Assembly (NCBI RefSeq): GCF_020073745.1
Contig: NZ_JAIRAU010000001.1
Location: forward strand, 310,001-374,000
Direction: 5' to 3'
Source: Nannocystis pusilla
GTDB taxonomy: Bacteria > Myxococcota_A > Polyangia > Nannocystales > Nannocystaceae
Length of the DNA: 64,000 nucleotides
This document shows positions 25,126-34,734 of this stretch, piece after piece. The notes under the pieces were generated by a model that was not told the origin of the DNA, searched no databases, and saw only the letters and a list, made by a program, of their open reading frames with translations. The position numbers and the translations under genes were made by a program. Every line of letters begins with the position of its first letter. Positions within the stretch are counted from its first letter, which is position 1.

Positions 25126-27360
25126 CTACCGCTCGCGCCTCAGTGCCTCGATCAGCGCCGGGTGGGTAAAGTGCATCTCGGTGGAGTTGCCGGACTCACG
25201 GAAGACCTCGCGGCCGGCGGGATCGATGAACAGGTGGGTCGGATAGGCGTTGATGCCGACGGTACGCCGCCAGCCATCGTCCTTTGCAATCGCCGTGTGG
25301 AACCCCGCGCCCTCGTGCAGCGCCGCGATCCCGTCGGGATCGCTGGACACGACCAGGAACTGCACATCCTTGCGTCCCCGGTAGCGTCGCTGCAGCTTCG
25401 CCAGTTCAGGCGCCTCGAGCTTGCATGAGGCGCACCATGGTTCGGTCGCTATCACCACGGTGACGCGCCCACGCAGCGAGTCGCTCGTGATTCGGCCGCC
25501 GCCGCGCAGGTCGAGCTCGAACGGCGCGAGGGGCTTCGGCGCAGCGGTCCGCGCGGCGAGCACCTCTGCGATCCGTTCGTCCTTCCACTCGCGGTCGAGC
25601 CGCGCGATCGTGCGATCGAGATCGACCTCTTTCCCGCCGCGTGCGCGCATGAGCTCGAGCAACCGGTCCTGGCACGCCCGTGCCCGCGCGCCCTCCCTTA
25701 CGATCGCGCGCGCGAGGATCTGCTCGGCGCGGCCGATGTCGCCGTCGCGCTCGGCCAGTTCGGCGGTGAGCAGCGCGATGTCCGGCTGCGTCGGCCGCAG
25801 CTCGTGTGCACGCGAGATGTCGGCCCGTGCCTCCTCCAGCCGTACTGCGCGCAGGTGCACGAGCCCGCGGGCATAGTGGGCGTACGCCTGCGCGGCCCGT
25901 CGGTTTTGCTCGTGCTCGTCGGGTGTAAGAACAATCTCGAACTCAAATGGCGTCTCGCGTGCCAGCGCGACCGCGCGCTCGGCGAGTGCACGCGCGAGCT
26001 CAAGGTCGCCACCACGGCTCGCCACGAGCACCGACGCCACGGCGTCGAGCCGCATGAAGGGCGCCTCGAGCACGGCGCGCGCCACCGCCTCGACCCGCTG
26101 CAGCGGCGCTTCCGGCTCGCACTGCAGAAACTCGACGAGCGCGGCCGCCGTCGCCGCGCGCAGCGACGCGTCGCGGATCCCCGGCCGATCAAAGAAGGCG
26201 TCGACGGGGGCGCGCGCCTGCGCCAGCTTGTCCGCCGCGGGCAGCGTGCCGTTCGCCTTCGCCAGCCTGCAGTCCCCCGCGGCGCCGAACACCGCCGCCG
26301 CGTCGAAGTCCCAGCGCTCGACCGCACGCGCACCGGGGAGGCGCCGGCGCACGTCGTCCTGGATGGCTCGCGCGGCCTCGGCCGCCTCGAGCGACAACAG
26401 GCCGGCGACGAGCCGCCCGAGCGCATCCGGATCGGCGCGGTACTCGTCGGCGAGCGCCGTGAGGTCGCCAACCACCGCGTCGCGCAGCGAGGCGTCCTGC
26501 CGCACGCGAGCCCGCGCGCGCAGAACGGTGAAGGCCAGCGCGTCGGGACGCCGCGCTCGCGCCCGCTCGACGAGCTCGAGTGCCAGGTCGACCCGGTCGA
26601 GGCCCAGCCATCCCTCGGCCGCTGCGGCGACGGCGAGCGTGCCCGAGGGCGCGGTCCGCTCGGCGTGGGCCACGAGCTCCTGCACATGCTCGAGGCTCGG
26701 TCGCATCGGCGGCGGCGCGGCCTGGAGGCGGAAGAGCGCGAGTCCGACGTGCTTCGCGTGCACGAAGTCCCGCACGCTGTCCGGCAGACCGGGGATCGCC
26801 GCGAGCGCAGCGAGCCCGCTCTCGTCGCTCTGCATCGCCAGCACCTGCGCATGCAGCCAAACCGCGTCGGGGTGATCGCCGAGCTGTCTGCGGGCGTCCG
26901 CGATCAGCGCGGCCGTCTCTTGCCGCGGGAGCATGCCCGAGCGCTCCTGCGCGCGCAGCAGGAGCGCCCACCCGGATCCGTCGGGGAGCGTCGCGCGGTG
27001 CACCGCGAGCGCCTGAAGGTCGCTGTCCGCGAGCGCGGCCACGGCCGCGAGCCAGCGCAGCCGGACGTCGTCGGGAAAAGCCGCGACGTGCACGTCCACG
27101 CGAGCTCGCGCGGCCTCGATGCGCTCCTCCAGCAGCAGGTCGCGGATCTCGTCGGCCGCACGCGTGCTCGCCTGCGGGTCGCGTACCTCCGCACGATCAG
27201 CCTCGTCTGGTCGCTCCTCTGCCGACGGAGCCGGACGCTGACACGCGAGCAAGACAGCGCTGAGGGCAGCCGTCACCCCAAGGATGCGCCGCGACCGAAT
27301 TCGCGGCACGATCGCTCTATCGATGTCTTCGGTGCTGGAGTGGAGTCCCACGTCCGACAT
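25126..27360 (-). CDS. TPR lipoprotein with C-terminal TlpA-like thioredoxin domain
   Basis: The 744-residue product has an N-terminal export helix ending in AVLLAC about 40 residues in, so it is likely a lipoprotein. About 550 residues of helical TPR-like repeats follow, then a thioredoxin/TlpA domain with ATEPWCASCKLEAPELAKL and a cis-Pro region (GINAYPTHLFIDPAGREV). The CxxC pair is intact, so periplasmic disulfide reduction or exchange is expected, with the TPR part binding partners. The ATG at 27360 lacks an obvious ribosome site; a start nearer the hydrophobic helix is possible. It is bounded on both sides by the 210-bp repeat copies, suggesting mobilisation with the island. Confidence 0.82.
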   Translation of the reverse strand: MSDVGLHSSTEDIDRAIVPRIRSRRILGVTAALSAVLLACQRPAPSAEERPDEADRAEVRDPQASTRAADEIRDLLLEERIEAARARVDVHVAAFPDDVRLRWLAAVAALADSDLQALAVHRATLPDGSGWALLLRAQERSGMLPRQETAALIADARRQLGDHPDAVWLHAQVLAMQSDESGLAALAAIPGLPDSVRDFVHAKHVGLALFRLQAAPPPMRPSLEHVQELVAHAERTAPSGTLAVAAAAEGWLGLDRVDLALELVERARARRPDALAFTVLRARARVRQDASLRDAVVGDLTALADEYRADPDALGRLVAGLLSLEAAEAARAIQDDVRRRLPGARAVERWDFDAAAVFGAAGDCRLAKANGTLPAADKLAQARAPVDAFFDRPGIRDASLRAATAAALVEFLQCEPEAPLQRVEAVARAVLEAPFMRLDAVASVLVASRGGDLELARALAERAVALARETPFEFEIVLTPDEHEQNRRAAQAYAHYARGLVHLRAVRLEEARADISRAHELRPTQPDIALLTAELAERDGDIGRAEQILARAIVREGARARACQDRLLELMRARGGKEVDLDRTIARLDREWKDERIAEVLAARTAAPKPLAPFELDLRGGGRITSDSLRGRVTVVIATEPWCASCKLEAPELAKLQRRYRGRKDVQFLVVSSDPDGIAALHEGAGFHTAIAKDDGWRRTVGINAYPTHLFIDPAGREVFRESGNSTEMHFTHPALIEALRRER

Positions 27361-27937
27361 GTTGCCGCGGAGCTCGCCGATCTCAAAGCGCCACGGAGCT
27401 ATCGCGCGCAGCGTCGACGAGCTCCTTCAGCGGAGGGACCGTCGCTCGACGCTCTCGGCGGACGGCGGAACTGTCCTCGGCCTCGGGTCCCGCCGTGGGT
27501 GCTGGCTGCTGTGACCGAGGCCCGGGCTCGGCGCGGGTGCCTGAACGCGCCGACAAGCTCGGCGGGCCGTTGGCGGTGGACCCGGCTGTCGGATCTGGAA
27601 TGTTGTTTCAGTCAGAACGCAGATTTTCCGGGGCTAGCTCTCGATTCAAATGGCGATCAGAATAGATATTGGTGAAATCGTGTACAGGCGGAGTTAGACA
27701 CCCCTGCGGGCCCGTTTACGGTGGGATGTCTCGAAAAGAGCCAAATTCGCGACGAAATCGAGACGAATTTTCGAGACAACCGGGAGATCGCACCGTCGCG
27801 CATCAGGCCTTTACGCCAGCCCCGACAGACCGCCGCGCCAAGCTCGGCAGCCGGCGGCCGGCCGGCCGTCGAGACAAGCACGAGCGCGCATGCTGCACGG
27901 TGTGGCGCGTGTTGCACACATCTACCTATTCTGATGT
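27361..27937. other. Intergenic with repeat copy B
   Basis: About 580 bases between divergent genes. The first 300 bases show no convincing gene. The remainder is repeat copy B and an AT-rich lead-in to the GbsR operator. Base composition is clearly lower in GC than the window average. Confidence 0.5.
27669..27879 (+). repeat. ~210-bp dispersed repeat, copy B, with internal stem-loop
   Basis: The full-length partner of copy A. Its stem arms TGTCTCGAAAA (27727-27737) and TTTTCGAGACA (27768-27778) are perfectly complementary over 11 bases. Substitutions relative to copy A keep the stem paired, which argues for selection on structure. It shares the CCGGCGG..GGCCGTCGAGACA end with copies A and C. 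Confidence 0.75.
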
Positions 27938-27973
27938 TGCTAGCCATTTCAGCTCATGCTGAAATGGCTAGCA
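27938..27973. promoter_or_regulatory. 16-bp perfect inverted repeat upstream of the GbsR-type regulator (operator)
   Basis: TGCTAGCCATTTCAGC and its exact complement are separated by TCAT, and complementarity continues outward with one gap (TGATG/CATCA). The palindrome ends 18 bases before the regulator start codon. It is a strong candidate operator for autoregulation of the regulator-methyltransferase operon. An ATG inside it (27956) is in frame but unlikely to be the real start. Confidence 0.7.
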
Positions 27974-27991
27974 CATCAACGCGAGCTGAAG

Positions 27992-28474
27992 ATGACGCGA
28001 CGGAGTACATCGAGACACGAAGCCGAGCTGCAGTGGGTCGAGCGGATCGCGAAGTATTGCGCCGATCAGGACGGTCTGCCGATGATCGCCGGCCGTTGCC
28101 TAGGCTGGCTGACGATCTGCGACCCCCCCGAGCAGTCGGCCGGCGAGATCGCCGAAGCGATCGGCGCCAGCCGTGCCTCGCTGACCACGAACCTGCGTCT
28201 GCTGGGCTCTGTCGGCTTCGTTTCCCAGGTTACCCGGCCGGGGAGCCGGACCGTGTACTACCGGGTCGACGACGACGCATGGGAGAAGGTCGTGCTGCGG
28301 CAGGTCGCCTCGCTGCGGGCGCTCGGCGAGATCGTCCAGGCCGGCGTCGAGCTGGTCGGCGCGTCGCCGAAGCGCGCGGCCCGGGCCCGCACTGCATACG
28401 AAGTCTTCAAGTGGATCGAAAGAGTGTTTGCGGACGTAGCGCCGCCCTCCGCGGCGCGTGCCCGAAGGAGATAA
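27992..28474 (+). CDS. GbsR/MarR-type winged-helix regulator
   Basis: The 160-residue product has the COG1510-like pattern GLPMIAGRCLGWLTICDPPEQSAGEIAEAIGASRASLTTNLRLL, then a wing (VTRPGSRTVYYRVDD). A C-terminal helical dimerisation segment follows. It probably represses its own operon through the palindrome at 27938-27973. The ATG at 27992 follows the palindrome; the in-frame ATG at 27956 lies in its loop. The stop is 2 bases before the methyltransferase start, so the two are cotranscribed. The inducer is unknown. Confidence 0.83.
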   Translation: MTRRSTSRHEAELQWVERIAKYCADQDGLPMIAGRCLGWLTICDPPEQSAGEIAEAIGASRASLTTNLRLLGSVGFVSQVTRPGSRTVYYRVDDDAWEKVVLRQVASLRALGEIVQAGVELVGASPKRAARARTAYEVFKWIERVFADVAPPSAARARRR

Positions 28475-28476
28475 CC

Positions 28477-29355
28477 ATGGCGAAGCGACCCGACGCAGCT
28501 CAGACCGCGTTCGGCCCGATGGTGATCGCGGCTGCCGAGCAGTCCTACCCCGAGGCGCAGCGCATCGTCCGCGACGAGCTCGCCGTTCGCTTTCTGCCGC
28601 CGGGCATGAGGTTCGGCGTGCGCCTGTGCAAGTGGAGCTTTATTCGCTACGGGCTCATTCGCGCCGCCGAGAAAAAGGCGCCGGGCATGTGGGGGTCGGT
28701 CCTCTGTCGAAAGCGCTACGCCGACGACAAGGTCGCAGAGGCGATCGCCGCCGGAATCGATCAGGTCGTCATCCTCGGCGCCGGCCTCGATACGCGGGCG
28801 TACCGGCTGGGCGTTCCGGCCGGCGCCGCGGCGTTCGAGGTCGACCTGCCGGTGAACATCGCGTACAAGCGCGAACGTCTGCGCGACATCTTCGGCGCGG
28901 AGCCCGAGCGCGTGGCGCTGGTGCCGGTTGACTTCCAGACCGACGACCTCGCTACCGCTCTCGAAAACAGCGGCCTCCGCTTCGAACGGCCGCTCATGGT
29001 GGTGTGGGAGGCTGTCACCCAGTACCTTACCGAGGACGGCTTTCGCAGCACTCTCCGCGCCCTCTCACGGGCCGCCGTGGGCAGCCAGCTGATCTTCACG
29101 TACGTTCGCGCAGACTTCCTCGCCGGGACCAACTTCTACGGCGCGGAGGCTCTTTACCAGGATATGAAGCTCAAGTACGACGTGTGGCACTTCGGCATCG
29201 CGCCGGAGGACGTGGGCGGCCTGCTCGGTGAATACGGCTGGGCCGAGCGCGAGCAAGTCGGCAGCCGCGAGTACATGACGCGGTTCATTGAGCCATCCCG
29301 CCGCGACCTGTCGGTGTCGGAGCTCGAGCGGTTCGTGCATGCCGAGAAGCGCTGA
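28477..29355 (+). CDS. TIGR00027-type SAM-dependent methyltransferase
   Basis: The 292-residue product has an AAGGAG site and the SAM motif VVILGAGLDTRAYRL, then FEVDLPVNIAYKRERL and WEAVTQYLTEDG. These identify the leucine-carboxymethyltransferase-related family common in actinobacteria and myxobacteria, often in natural-product or resistance settings. The substrate is unknown. It is translated from the same operon as the GbsR regulator, so its expression is probably inducible. An alpha/beta hydrolase follows 130 bases downstream. Confidence 0.86.
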   Translation: MAKRPDAAQTAFGPMVIAAAEQSYPEAQRIVRDELAVRFLPPGMRFGVRLCKWSFIRYGLIRAAEKKAPGMWGSVLCRKRYADDKVAEAIAAGIDQVVILGAGLDTRAYRLGVPAGAAAFEVDLPVNIAYKRERLRDIFGAEPERVALVPVDFQTDDLATALENSGLRFERPLMVVWEAVTQYLTEDGFRSTLRALSRAAVGSQLIFTYVRADFLAGTNFYGAEALYQDMKLKYDVWHFGIAPEDVGGLLGEYGWAEREQVGSREYMTRFIEPSRRDLSVSELERFVHAEKR

Positions 29356-29487
29356 TCACACGTTGCGGAGCGCGCGCAGCTTCCCGGCAGCGCGACCACT
29401 AAGAAGAACGAGCCGAACACGCTGCGCTCTCATGCTCGAGCTCCTCGGAATCGGAGTCACCGGCCGTCGAAATCAGGAGGAAGGTGC

Positions 29488-30507
29488 ATGAACGGGACAC
29501 TCAGGACCATCGGGAAGTGGCTCCGCAAGCTCGGCCTCGGCGTGCTCGCGGTGCTCGTGGCACTGGCTCTGGTCGGCGCCGCCTACCAGCAGATCGGGCA
29601 GGCGCTCGATCGACGCGCCCTGGCGCCGCCCGGCCGCATGGTCGCGGTCGACGGCGCGGCGATGCATATCCACTGCACGGGCGCGGGCGCGCCGACAGTC
29701 GTCCTCGAGGCGGGTGCCTTCGGGTTCGCGCAGGTGTGGGCGCGGGTGCAGCCGCTCCTGGCCGAACGCGTCCGCGTCTGTTCTTACGACCGCGCCGGCC
29801 TCGGCTGGAGTGAGGACGCTGCCTCCCACGATGGCATCGCCGCGGTCACGCGGCTCCGGGCGCTCCTCGCGGCTGCGGGCGAGCCCGGGCCGTACGTGCT
29901 GGTGGGCCACTCGCTGGGCGGCGCACTGATCCGGATCTTCGCCTCGCGCTACCCCGACGCCGTCGTCGGGCTCGGCTTTGTCGACCCCTCACACCCCGAT
30001 CAGCTCGAGCGCTTCCCACCCGAGGCCCGCGCGGCTCACGAGCGCGTCACCAAGATCCTCGCGGTCGCCGCGAAGTTGTCGCACTTCGGCCTGATGCGGC
30101 TGACCAACCCGCTCGGACGCCTGCACGTCGGCCTGCCCGCTGACGACTACCGCGCCGCCTGCATGTTCAACTCCGCGGCGCGCCACCTCTCGAGCTCGGC
30201 CGCCGAGTTCGGCGCCTGGGACGCGACGATGCGCGCCGTCCGGACCAATGACTCGCTCGGAGCCCGTCCCGTCGTCGTCATCAGTTCGAGCAAGCCGATG
30301 GAGGGGATGAGCCAGGAAATCCTGGAGCGCGGCCAGCAACTGCATTCCGAGATAGCGAGACTGTCCACGCGCGGCCGGCACGTGTTCGTCGAGGCCAGCC
30401 ATCACATGTCGCTGTTGACCGAGCCCGAGCACGCACAGCGCGCGGCGGAGCTGCTCGGCGAGGTGATCGCGGAGGCCGCACCGTCGCACGACCGACCGCC
30501 GCCCTGA
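29488..30507 (+). CDS. Membrane-anchored alpha/beta-hydrolase
   Basis: The 339-residue product has a strong AGGAGGAAGG ribosome site. An N-terminal TM helix (LGLGVLAVLVALALVGAAY) precedes the hydrolase fold: oxyanion region VVLEAGAFGFAQVW, CSYDRAGLGWSE, nucleophile elbow GHSLGG and a C-terminal catalytic His in EASHHMSL. It would hydrolyse an ester, amide or epoxide at the membrane. It lies downstream of the methyltransferase, probably in the same regulon. Confidence 0.86.
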   Translation: MNGTLRTIGKWLRKLGLGVLAVLVALALVGAAYQQIGQALDRRALAPPGRMVAVDGAAMHIHCTGAGAPTVVLEAGAFGFAQVWARVQPLLAERVRVCSYDRAGLGWSEDAASHDGIAAVTRLRALLAAAGEPGPYVLVGHSLGGALIRIFASRYPDAVVGLGFVDPSHPDQLERFPPEARAAHERVTKILAVAAKLSHFGLMRLTNPLGRLHVGLPADDYRAACMFNSAARHLSSSAAEFGAWDATMRAVRTNDSLGARPVVVISSSKPMEGMSQEILERGQQLHSEIARLSTRGRHVFVEASHHMSLLTEPEHAQRAAELLGEVIAEAAPSHDRPPP

Positions 30508-30730
30508 ACGCGGCGTCATCCGGAGCGTCCATCGAGGCCGCGATCACAGCAGTAGCACGGGGGCAACAGAACCAGCCCTCACCGAGCGGCCGTTGTGAGT
30601 GCCGCGCAGCGGGGGCTGGCGACACGGACGGCGCTCCGCTCGCCCCGCGGGCGATCCGGGGCCGCCCGGCCGCCGATACAGACTGAACGACCTCCCGTGG
30701 CACGGTCAGGGCCTCGACTTGCGCTTGGCA

Positions 30731-30757
30731 ATACGATCGTATAGTATCCAATACGTG
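30731..30757 (+). promoter_or_regulatory. ATACGATCGTAT operator overlapping a promoter just before tetR
   Basis: A perfect 12-base palindrome (30731-30742) overlaps a possible -10 (TATAGT, 30740-30745) only about 10 bases before the GTG start at 30755. Repression by the TetR protein itself and a leaderless or very short-leader transcript are inferred. The -35 is unclear (TTGCGC at 30719). Confidence 0.5.
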
Positions 30758-31438
30758 CGTTCAACTCGCCGACGAGAACCGCCTGAGCCGGACGATCGGA
30801 CCGCGCGCGCCCGCATCCGCGACGCAGCGCTCGAGCTGTTCGCGGAGCGCGGCGTGCACGGCGCGTCGATTCGAGACATCGCCGCGCGGGCCGGAGTGTC
30901 CGCGGGACTAGTGCAGCACCACTTCGGGTCGAAGGACGGGATCCGCGAGGCGTGCGACGCCCACGTGCTCGAGGCGATCACGGCCCACGCCCAGCGCGGC
31001 ATCGACGGCGAGATCACGAGCGGCGACTTGCTAGCGAGCATGTACGCGGCCAGCGAACGCGGCGTCCGCTACATCGCCCGTGCGCTGGTCGACGACTCGC
31101 CCGGTGTAGCCACGCTGTTCGATCGCGGGGCCGAGATGGCGGCCCAGTGGCTGAACAAGAGTTGGCCGGAGCGCTTCCCCGCCGGCGCGGCCGTCACCCA
31201 CGAGCGCGCGGGGACAATGGCGGCGATGCACCTCGGCACGCTCGTGCTGCACGCCCACTTGGTCCGCTGGCTCGGCGTCGATCCGCTGGCGCCCGGCCAG
31301 GCGCACGTGGTCAGCGAGGCGATGCTCGACGTGTACACGGCGATGAGTGATTACCTGTCCTCGGAGACAGGCGCGAACATCCGCCGCGCCCTGGCCGAGC
31401 ACCGCGAAAATCTGACGAAGAAGAGGAGAACACCATGA
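30755..31438 (+). CDS. TetR-family repressor of the adjacent ABC exporter
   Basis: The 227-residue product has a TetR helix-turn-helix ([36 protein letters not shown]) and a variable ligand domain. Its stop overlaps the ATG of the ABC ATPase gene (ATGA), so it is the first gene of a three-gene operon, regulated by its own palindrome. The GTG at 30755 was chosen because Arg-rich sequence and the HTH start there. A CCTGTC-CTCGGA-GACAGG palindrome sits in frame at 31354-31371. Confidence 0.88.
   Translation: MRSTRRREPPEPDDRTARARIRDAALELFAERGVHGASIRDIAARAGVSAGLVQHHFGSKDGIREACDAHVLEAITAHAQRGIDGEITSGDLLASMYAASERGVRYIARALVDDSPGVATLFDRGAEMAAQWLNKSWPERFPAGAAVTHERAGTMAAMHLGTLVLHAHLVRWLGVDPLAPGQAHVVSEAMLDVYTAMSDYLSSETGANIRRALAEHRENLTKKRRTP
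31354..31371. repeat. CCTGTC-CTCGGA-GACAGG palindrome inside tetR
   Basis: Six-base perfect arms with a 6-base spacer, encoding part of [10 protein letters not shown]. It belongs to the dispersed family and lies inside the accessory island, so the motif is present there as well. Confidence 0.45.
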
Positions 31439-32340
31439 CGGACGCGATCCACACCCGCGGTCTCATGAAGCGATTCGGCCCGGTCCTGGCGCTCGACGGC
31501 CTAGACCTGGTGGTGCCCGCAGGCGAGGTCCATGGGTTCCTCGGGCCCAACGGGGCCGGCAAGTCGACCACGTTCCGGGTCCTGCTCGGGCTCGTGCGGG
31601 CCGACGCCGGCGAGGTGCGGCTGCTCGGCGGCGACCCGTGGCGCGAGGCGCCCGCGCTGCACCGCCGCCTGGCGTACGTGCCCGGCGACGTCACGCTGTG
31701 GCCCGACCTGTCGGGCGGCGAGGTCATCGACCTGCTCGGCCGCCTGCGTGGCGGCTTCGATCCGCGGCGGCGCGCCGAGCTGATCGAGCGCTTCGGGCTC
31801 GATCCGCGGCGGCTCGCGGGTACCTACTCGAAGGGCAACCGACAGAAGGTCGCGCTCATCGCCGCGTTCGTGGCCGACGTCGAGCTGTTGCTGCTCGACG
31901 AGCCGACCTCCGGGCTCGACCCGCTGATGGAGGAGGTGTTCCGCGAGTGCATCGACGAGGCGCGACGCGCCGGCCGAACGGTCCTGCTGTCGAGCCACAT
32001 CCTCTCGGAGGTCGAAGCGACCTGCGCGCGGGTGAGCATCATCCGCGCCGGGCGGATCGTCGAGACGGGCGCGCTCGACCAACTCCGGCACCTCACACGG
32101 ACGACCGTCGAGGTCGAGCTCAGCGCGCCGCTGGCCTGGTCGGAGACGCTGCCCGGCGCCCACGCGCTGCAGGTCGACGGTCTCCGGCTCCGCTGCGAGG
32201 TCGAGGCTGACGCGTTCGACCCGCTGTTCCGTCGCCTGGCGCCGCTCGGCATCCGCAGCATCGCTGTCCAGCCGCCAACCCTCGAGCAGATCTTCCTCCG
32301 CCACTATCGCCCCGATCACGCGACGGAGGCGCAGCCATGA
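31435..32340 (+). CDS. ABC-2 exporter ATPase subunit
   Basis: The 301-residue product has Walker [10 protein letters not shown], an ABC signature in the form YSKGNRQK, Walker [13 protein letters not shown] and the switch His in LLSSHILSE. The C-terminal extension resembles drug/polyketide-exporter ATPases (DrrA-like). It overlaps tetR by 4 bases and the permease by 4 bases, so all three are coupled. It would power efflux of a hydrophobic compound that is also the likely TetR ligand (inference). Confidence 0.93.
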   Translation: MTDAIHTRGLMKRFGPVLALDGLDLVVPAGEVHGFLGPNGAGKSTTFRVLLGLVRADAGEVRLLGGDPWREAPALHRRLAYVPGDVTLWPDLSGGEVIDLLGRLRGGFDPRRRAELIERFGLDPRRLAGTYSKGNRQKVALIAAFVADVELLLLDEPTSGLDPLMEEVFRECIDEARRAGRTVLLSSHILSEVEATCARVSIIRAGRIVETGALDQLRHLTRTTVEVELSAPLAWSETLPGAHALQVDGLRLRCEVEADAFDPLFRRLAPLGIRSIAVQPPTLEQIFLRHYRPDHATEAQP

Positions 32341-33929
32341 GCGAGTTCACCGGCACCGGCGCGCTGATCCGCCTCGCGCTCCGCCGCAGCCGCGTCGCGC
32401 TGACGACCTGGGCCGTCATCACGGTCGCGTTCCCGCTGCTCAACGCGGCGGCCCTCCGCCGCCTCCTCGCCACCGACGCGCAGATCCAGGAGTTCGTGCG
32501 CGACACCGCCGGCAACGTGCTGGTCTTGGCGTTCCACGGGCCGATCCACGGCACGACCGGCGAGGCTCTGGTGGCGTGGCGGTCGCTTCTTCAGCTCCTC
32601 TTCGCCGCCGCACTCGGCGCGATCTTCCTCGTCATCCGCCACACCCGCGCCGACGAGGACGCCGGCCGCCGCGAGCTGATCGGCGCGGGCGCGGTCGGGC
32701 GCCAGGCCCCGCTCGCGGCGGCGCTCGCCGTGGTGGTCGGGGTCGACCTCATCATCGGCGTCGGGTTGGCCACGCTGTTGATCGGCCTCTGCAATTTCGC
32801 GGTCGAGGGTAGCGTGGCGCTGGCGCTGGTCGTCGCCGCCTCGGGGGCGCTGTTCGCCGGTGTGGCGGCCGTGGCGGCCCAGATCGGCGCCAGCGCCAGC
32901 GCGGCGCGCCGGCTGGCACTCCTCGCGCTGGCCGTCGCTTGGGCGCTCCGCATGATCGGCCACGCCGGCCCGGTCGACGGCGCGCTGGCGCGGCTCGTGT
33001 GGCTCACGCCGATCGGGTGGGCCGGAGAGGTGCGGCCCTACGCGGGCGAGCAGTGGTGGATCGTCACGCTGTTCGCCGCGGCCGTCGCCGGCTTGATGGC
33101 GCTCGCGTTCGCCCTGTCGGCCCGTCGTGACCTCGGCGCGGGCTTGTTGCCGACGGCGTCGGGCGCCGCCACGGCACCAGCGAGTCTCGGCGGCGTGATC
33201 GGGCTGGCCTGGCGACTTCAGCGTGGGCTGCTGGTCGGCGTCGCGGTCATGCTCGGGCTGCTAGGGGCGGCGTTCGGGTGGGTGGCGGCCAGCTTCACCG
33301 GCCTGCTGTCGTCGAGCCCCGCGCTGGCGGCCTGGCTAGCGCCCCTGCGCGAGGCCAGCCTCGGCGATGCCTTCCTCGCGCTGATGATCTACGTGCTCGT
33401 CGCCTTCCTCGTAAGCGGCCACGCGATAGCGGCGGCGCTGCGGAGCCGCGCGGAGGAGGAGGCCGGCCACCTCGCCTGGATCCTGGCAACCCCCGCGAGC
33501 CGGCTCCGCTGGTGGAGCAGCCATGCGCTGTTCGCCCTCGGGGGTCCCGTGGTCCTCGCCCTGGTCATCGGCGTCGCAGTCGGCCTCACCGACGCGCTTG
33601 CCACCGGTCGACCCGATCGCCTCGCGCACGGCGTCGGGGCGGCGCTGGTCCATGTGCCGGCGACCTGGGTGCTGGCCAGCCTGGCGATGCTCCTATTCGG
33701 CCGCACGCCGCGTCCGGCGGCGGCCGCCGCGTGGTGTCTGCTGGGGCTGTTCGCCATGCAGGTGTCGCTATGGGAGGCCGGCGTGATCGGGCGACCGTGG
33801 CTCAATCCGCTGGCGTACACGCACCCGATGCTCGCGCCGAATCCGCTGCACCCACTCGCGCTGGCCCTCGTGGCCGCCGGGTTGCTGGCGGCGGGGGGAC
33901 TGGCCTTTCGCGCTCGCGACGTGCGGTGA
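32337..33929 (+). CDS. ABC-2 exporter permease, two-repeat polyketide-antibiotic-exporter type
   Basis: The 530-residue product has about 12 hydrophobic helices in two related halves. Each has a conserved cytoplasmic segment ([16 protein letters not shown] in the first, [17 protein letters not shown] in the second), typical of COG3559-type exporters of polyketide antibiotics and multidrug resistance. It forms the membrane channel for the upstream ATPase. The ATG overlaps the ATPase stop. Function in self-resistance or defence against competitors' antibiotics is inference from family and regulator. Confidence 0.88.
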   Translation: MSEFTGTGALIRLALRRSRVALTTWAVITVAFPLLNAAALRRLLATDAQIQEFVRDTAGNVLVLAFHGPIHGTTGEALVAWRSLLQLLFAAALGAIFLVIRHTRADEDAGRRELIGAGAVGRQAPLAAALAVVVGVDLIIGVGLATLLIGLCNFAVEGSVALALVVAASGALFAGVAAVAAQIGASASAARRLALLALAVAWALRMIGHAGPVDGALARLVWLTPIGWAGEVRPYAGEQWWIVTLFAAAVAGLMALAFALSARRDLGAGLLPTASGAATAPASLGGVIGLAWRLQRGLLVGVAVMLGLLGAAFGWVAASFTGLLSSSPALAAWLAPLREASLGDAFLALMIYVLVAFLVSGHAIAAALRSRAEEEAGHLAWILATPASRLRWWSSHALFALGGPVVLALVIGVAVGLTDALATGRPDRLAHGVGAALVHVPATWVLASLAMLLFGRTPRPAAAAAWCLLGLFAMQVSLWEAGVIGRPWLNPLAYTHPMLAPNPLHPLALALVAAGLLAAGGLAFRARDVR

Positions 33930-33979
33930 CGCGTTGCGGCCCGCGCTCCACCTCGGACACGCCGAGCTTGATACCTGTC

Positions 33980-34323
33980 TCATGAAGCAGGCGCATCGCC
34001 AACGTCGCATATGTCCACGTCGAACGGCTCTGCTGGCCGCCTGGCAGGCTTGTCACAGGCGAGCTTGATGAGCTTGCAGCGCGTCACCGGCGACACCCGA
34101 GGAGGCCGTCCGCTTCGGGGACGATCCTCGAGCGTCACGACTCGCCCATCACGCGCGAAGCGCCCACGCCACACCCTCACCGTGTCCACGTGGCAGCCCA
34201 ATCTCCGCGCAATCTCCTGGTTCGAGTGCCCCTCGGCAGCGAGCAACACCAGCTTTGCCCGAAGCACGAGGCGCGCCCACTCCGAGCCAGCGCCTCCAAG
34301 TCCTCACGGACCGAAGGCGCCAC
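33980..34323 (-). pseudogene. IS630-type transposase, N-terminal relic with frameshift
   Basis: One frame from about 34323 reads VAPSVREDLEALARS. The neighbouring frame then continues SEWARLVLRAKLVLLAAEGHSNQEIARRLGCHVDTVRVWRGRFARDGRV, the Tc1/IS630 helix-turn-helix domain, to about DRPRSGRPPRVSPVTRCKLI. A stop separates the two pieces, so one indel is needed, and the DDE catalytic domain is missing altogether. It is inactive. It marks the right part of the accessory island. Confidence 0.75.
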
Positions 34324-34734
34324 TCGGAGCCGTTGCGCTCGCGGGTTTTTCGGGCGATTCGGCGCCTGCGACGAAGCGGTCCGCGCTCACGTGCTGCCGC
34401 AAAGCCAGGTCCTGATGAGGGTTGGGAGACGCTCGCTGTCGCGTCTCACCGCGGGTTGGCCGTCCGCTAGCGAGGTCCCAAACAGCCTGCGACGCGACAG
34501 GATCGGCGACACTGGCCCCCACCTGACGATCGCCCGTGCTCACGCGGTGACGGGGCCCCTGAGGCCGGCCTGGACTGGCCGCCGGGGCAAGCTCGGGGGC
34601 CGGCGGCCGCTCGGCCACCGAGACAAGCCGAAGGGTTCCGACTTGTTCGGCCGCCTACCACTGCCGTGCTCGAGCGCGTGGATTCGAGCACGCTGCCGCA
34701 GCGGCGAAGGGCTGATGAGAGGCGCGATGCAGTC
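34324..34734. other. Intergenic with partial repeat copy C
   Basis: About 410 bases without a convincing gene; contains the ~65-bp partial copy C at 34566-34630. Several frames are open but Arg/Ser-rich. Probably decayed sequence. Confidence 0.4.
34566..34630 (+). repeat. Partial copy C of the island repeat
   Basis: About 65 bases match the right-hand end of copies A and B (CCTGGAC..GGGGCAAGCTC..CCGGCGG..CGAGACA). The left part with the stem-loop is missing. It extends the repeat series to the right flank of the island. Confidence 0.55.

Noticed and set aside
24693-25169. Plus-strand 158-codon frame at the left edge of the island
   Set aside because: It crosses repeat copy A and the 3' end of the TPR-thioredoxin gene and is low-complexity; no domain.
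27956-27991. Earlier start for the GbsR regulator
   Set aside because: The ATG at 27956 lies in the loop of the 36-base palindrome, which would be in the coding region; the HTH homology starts after 27992.
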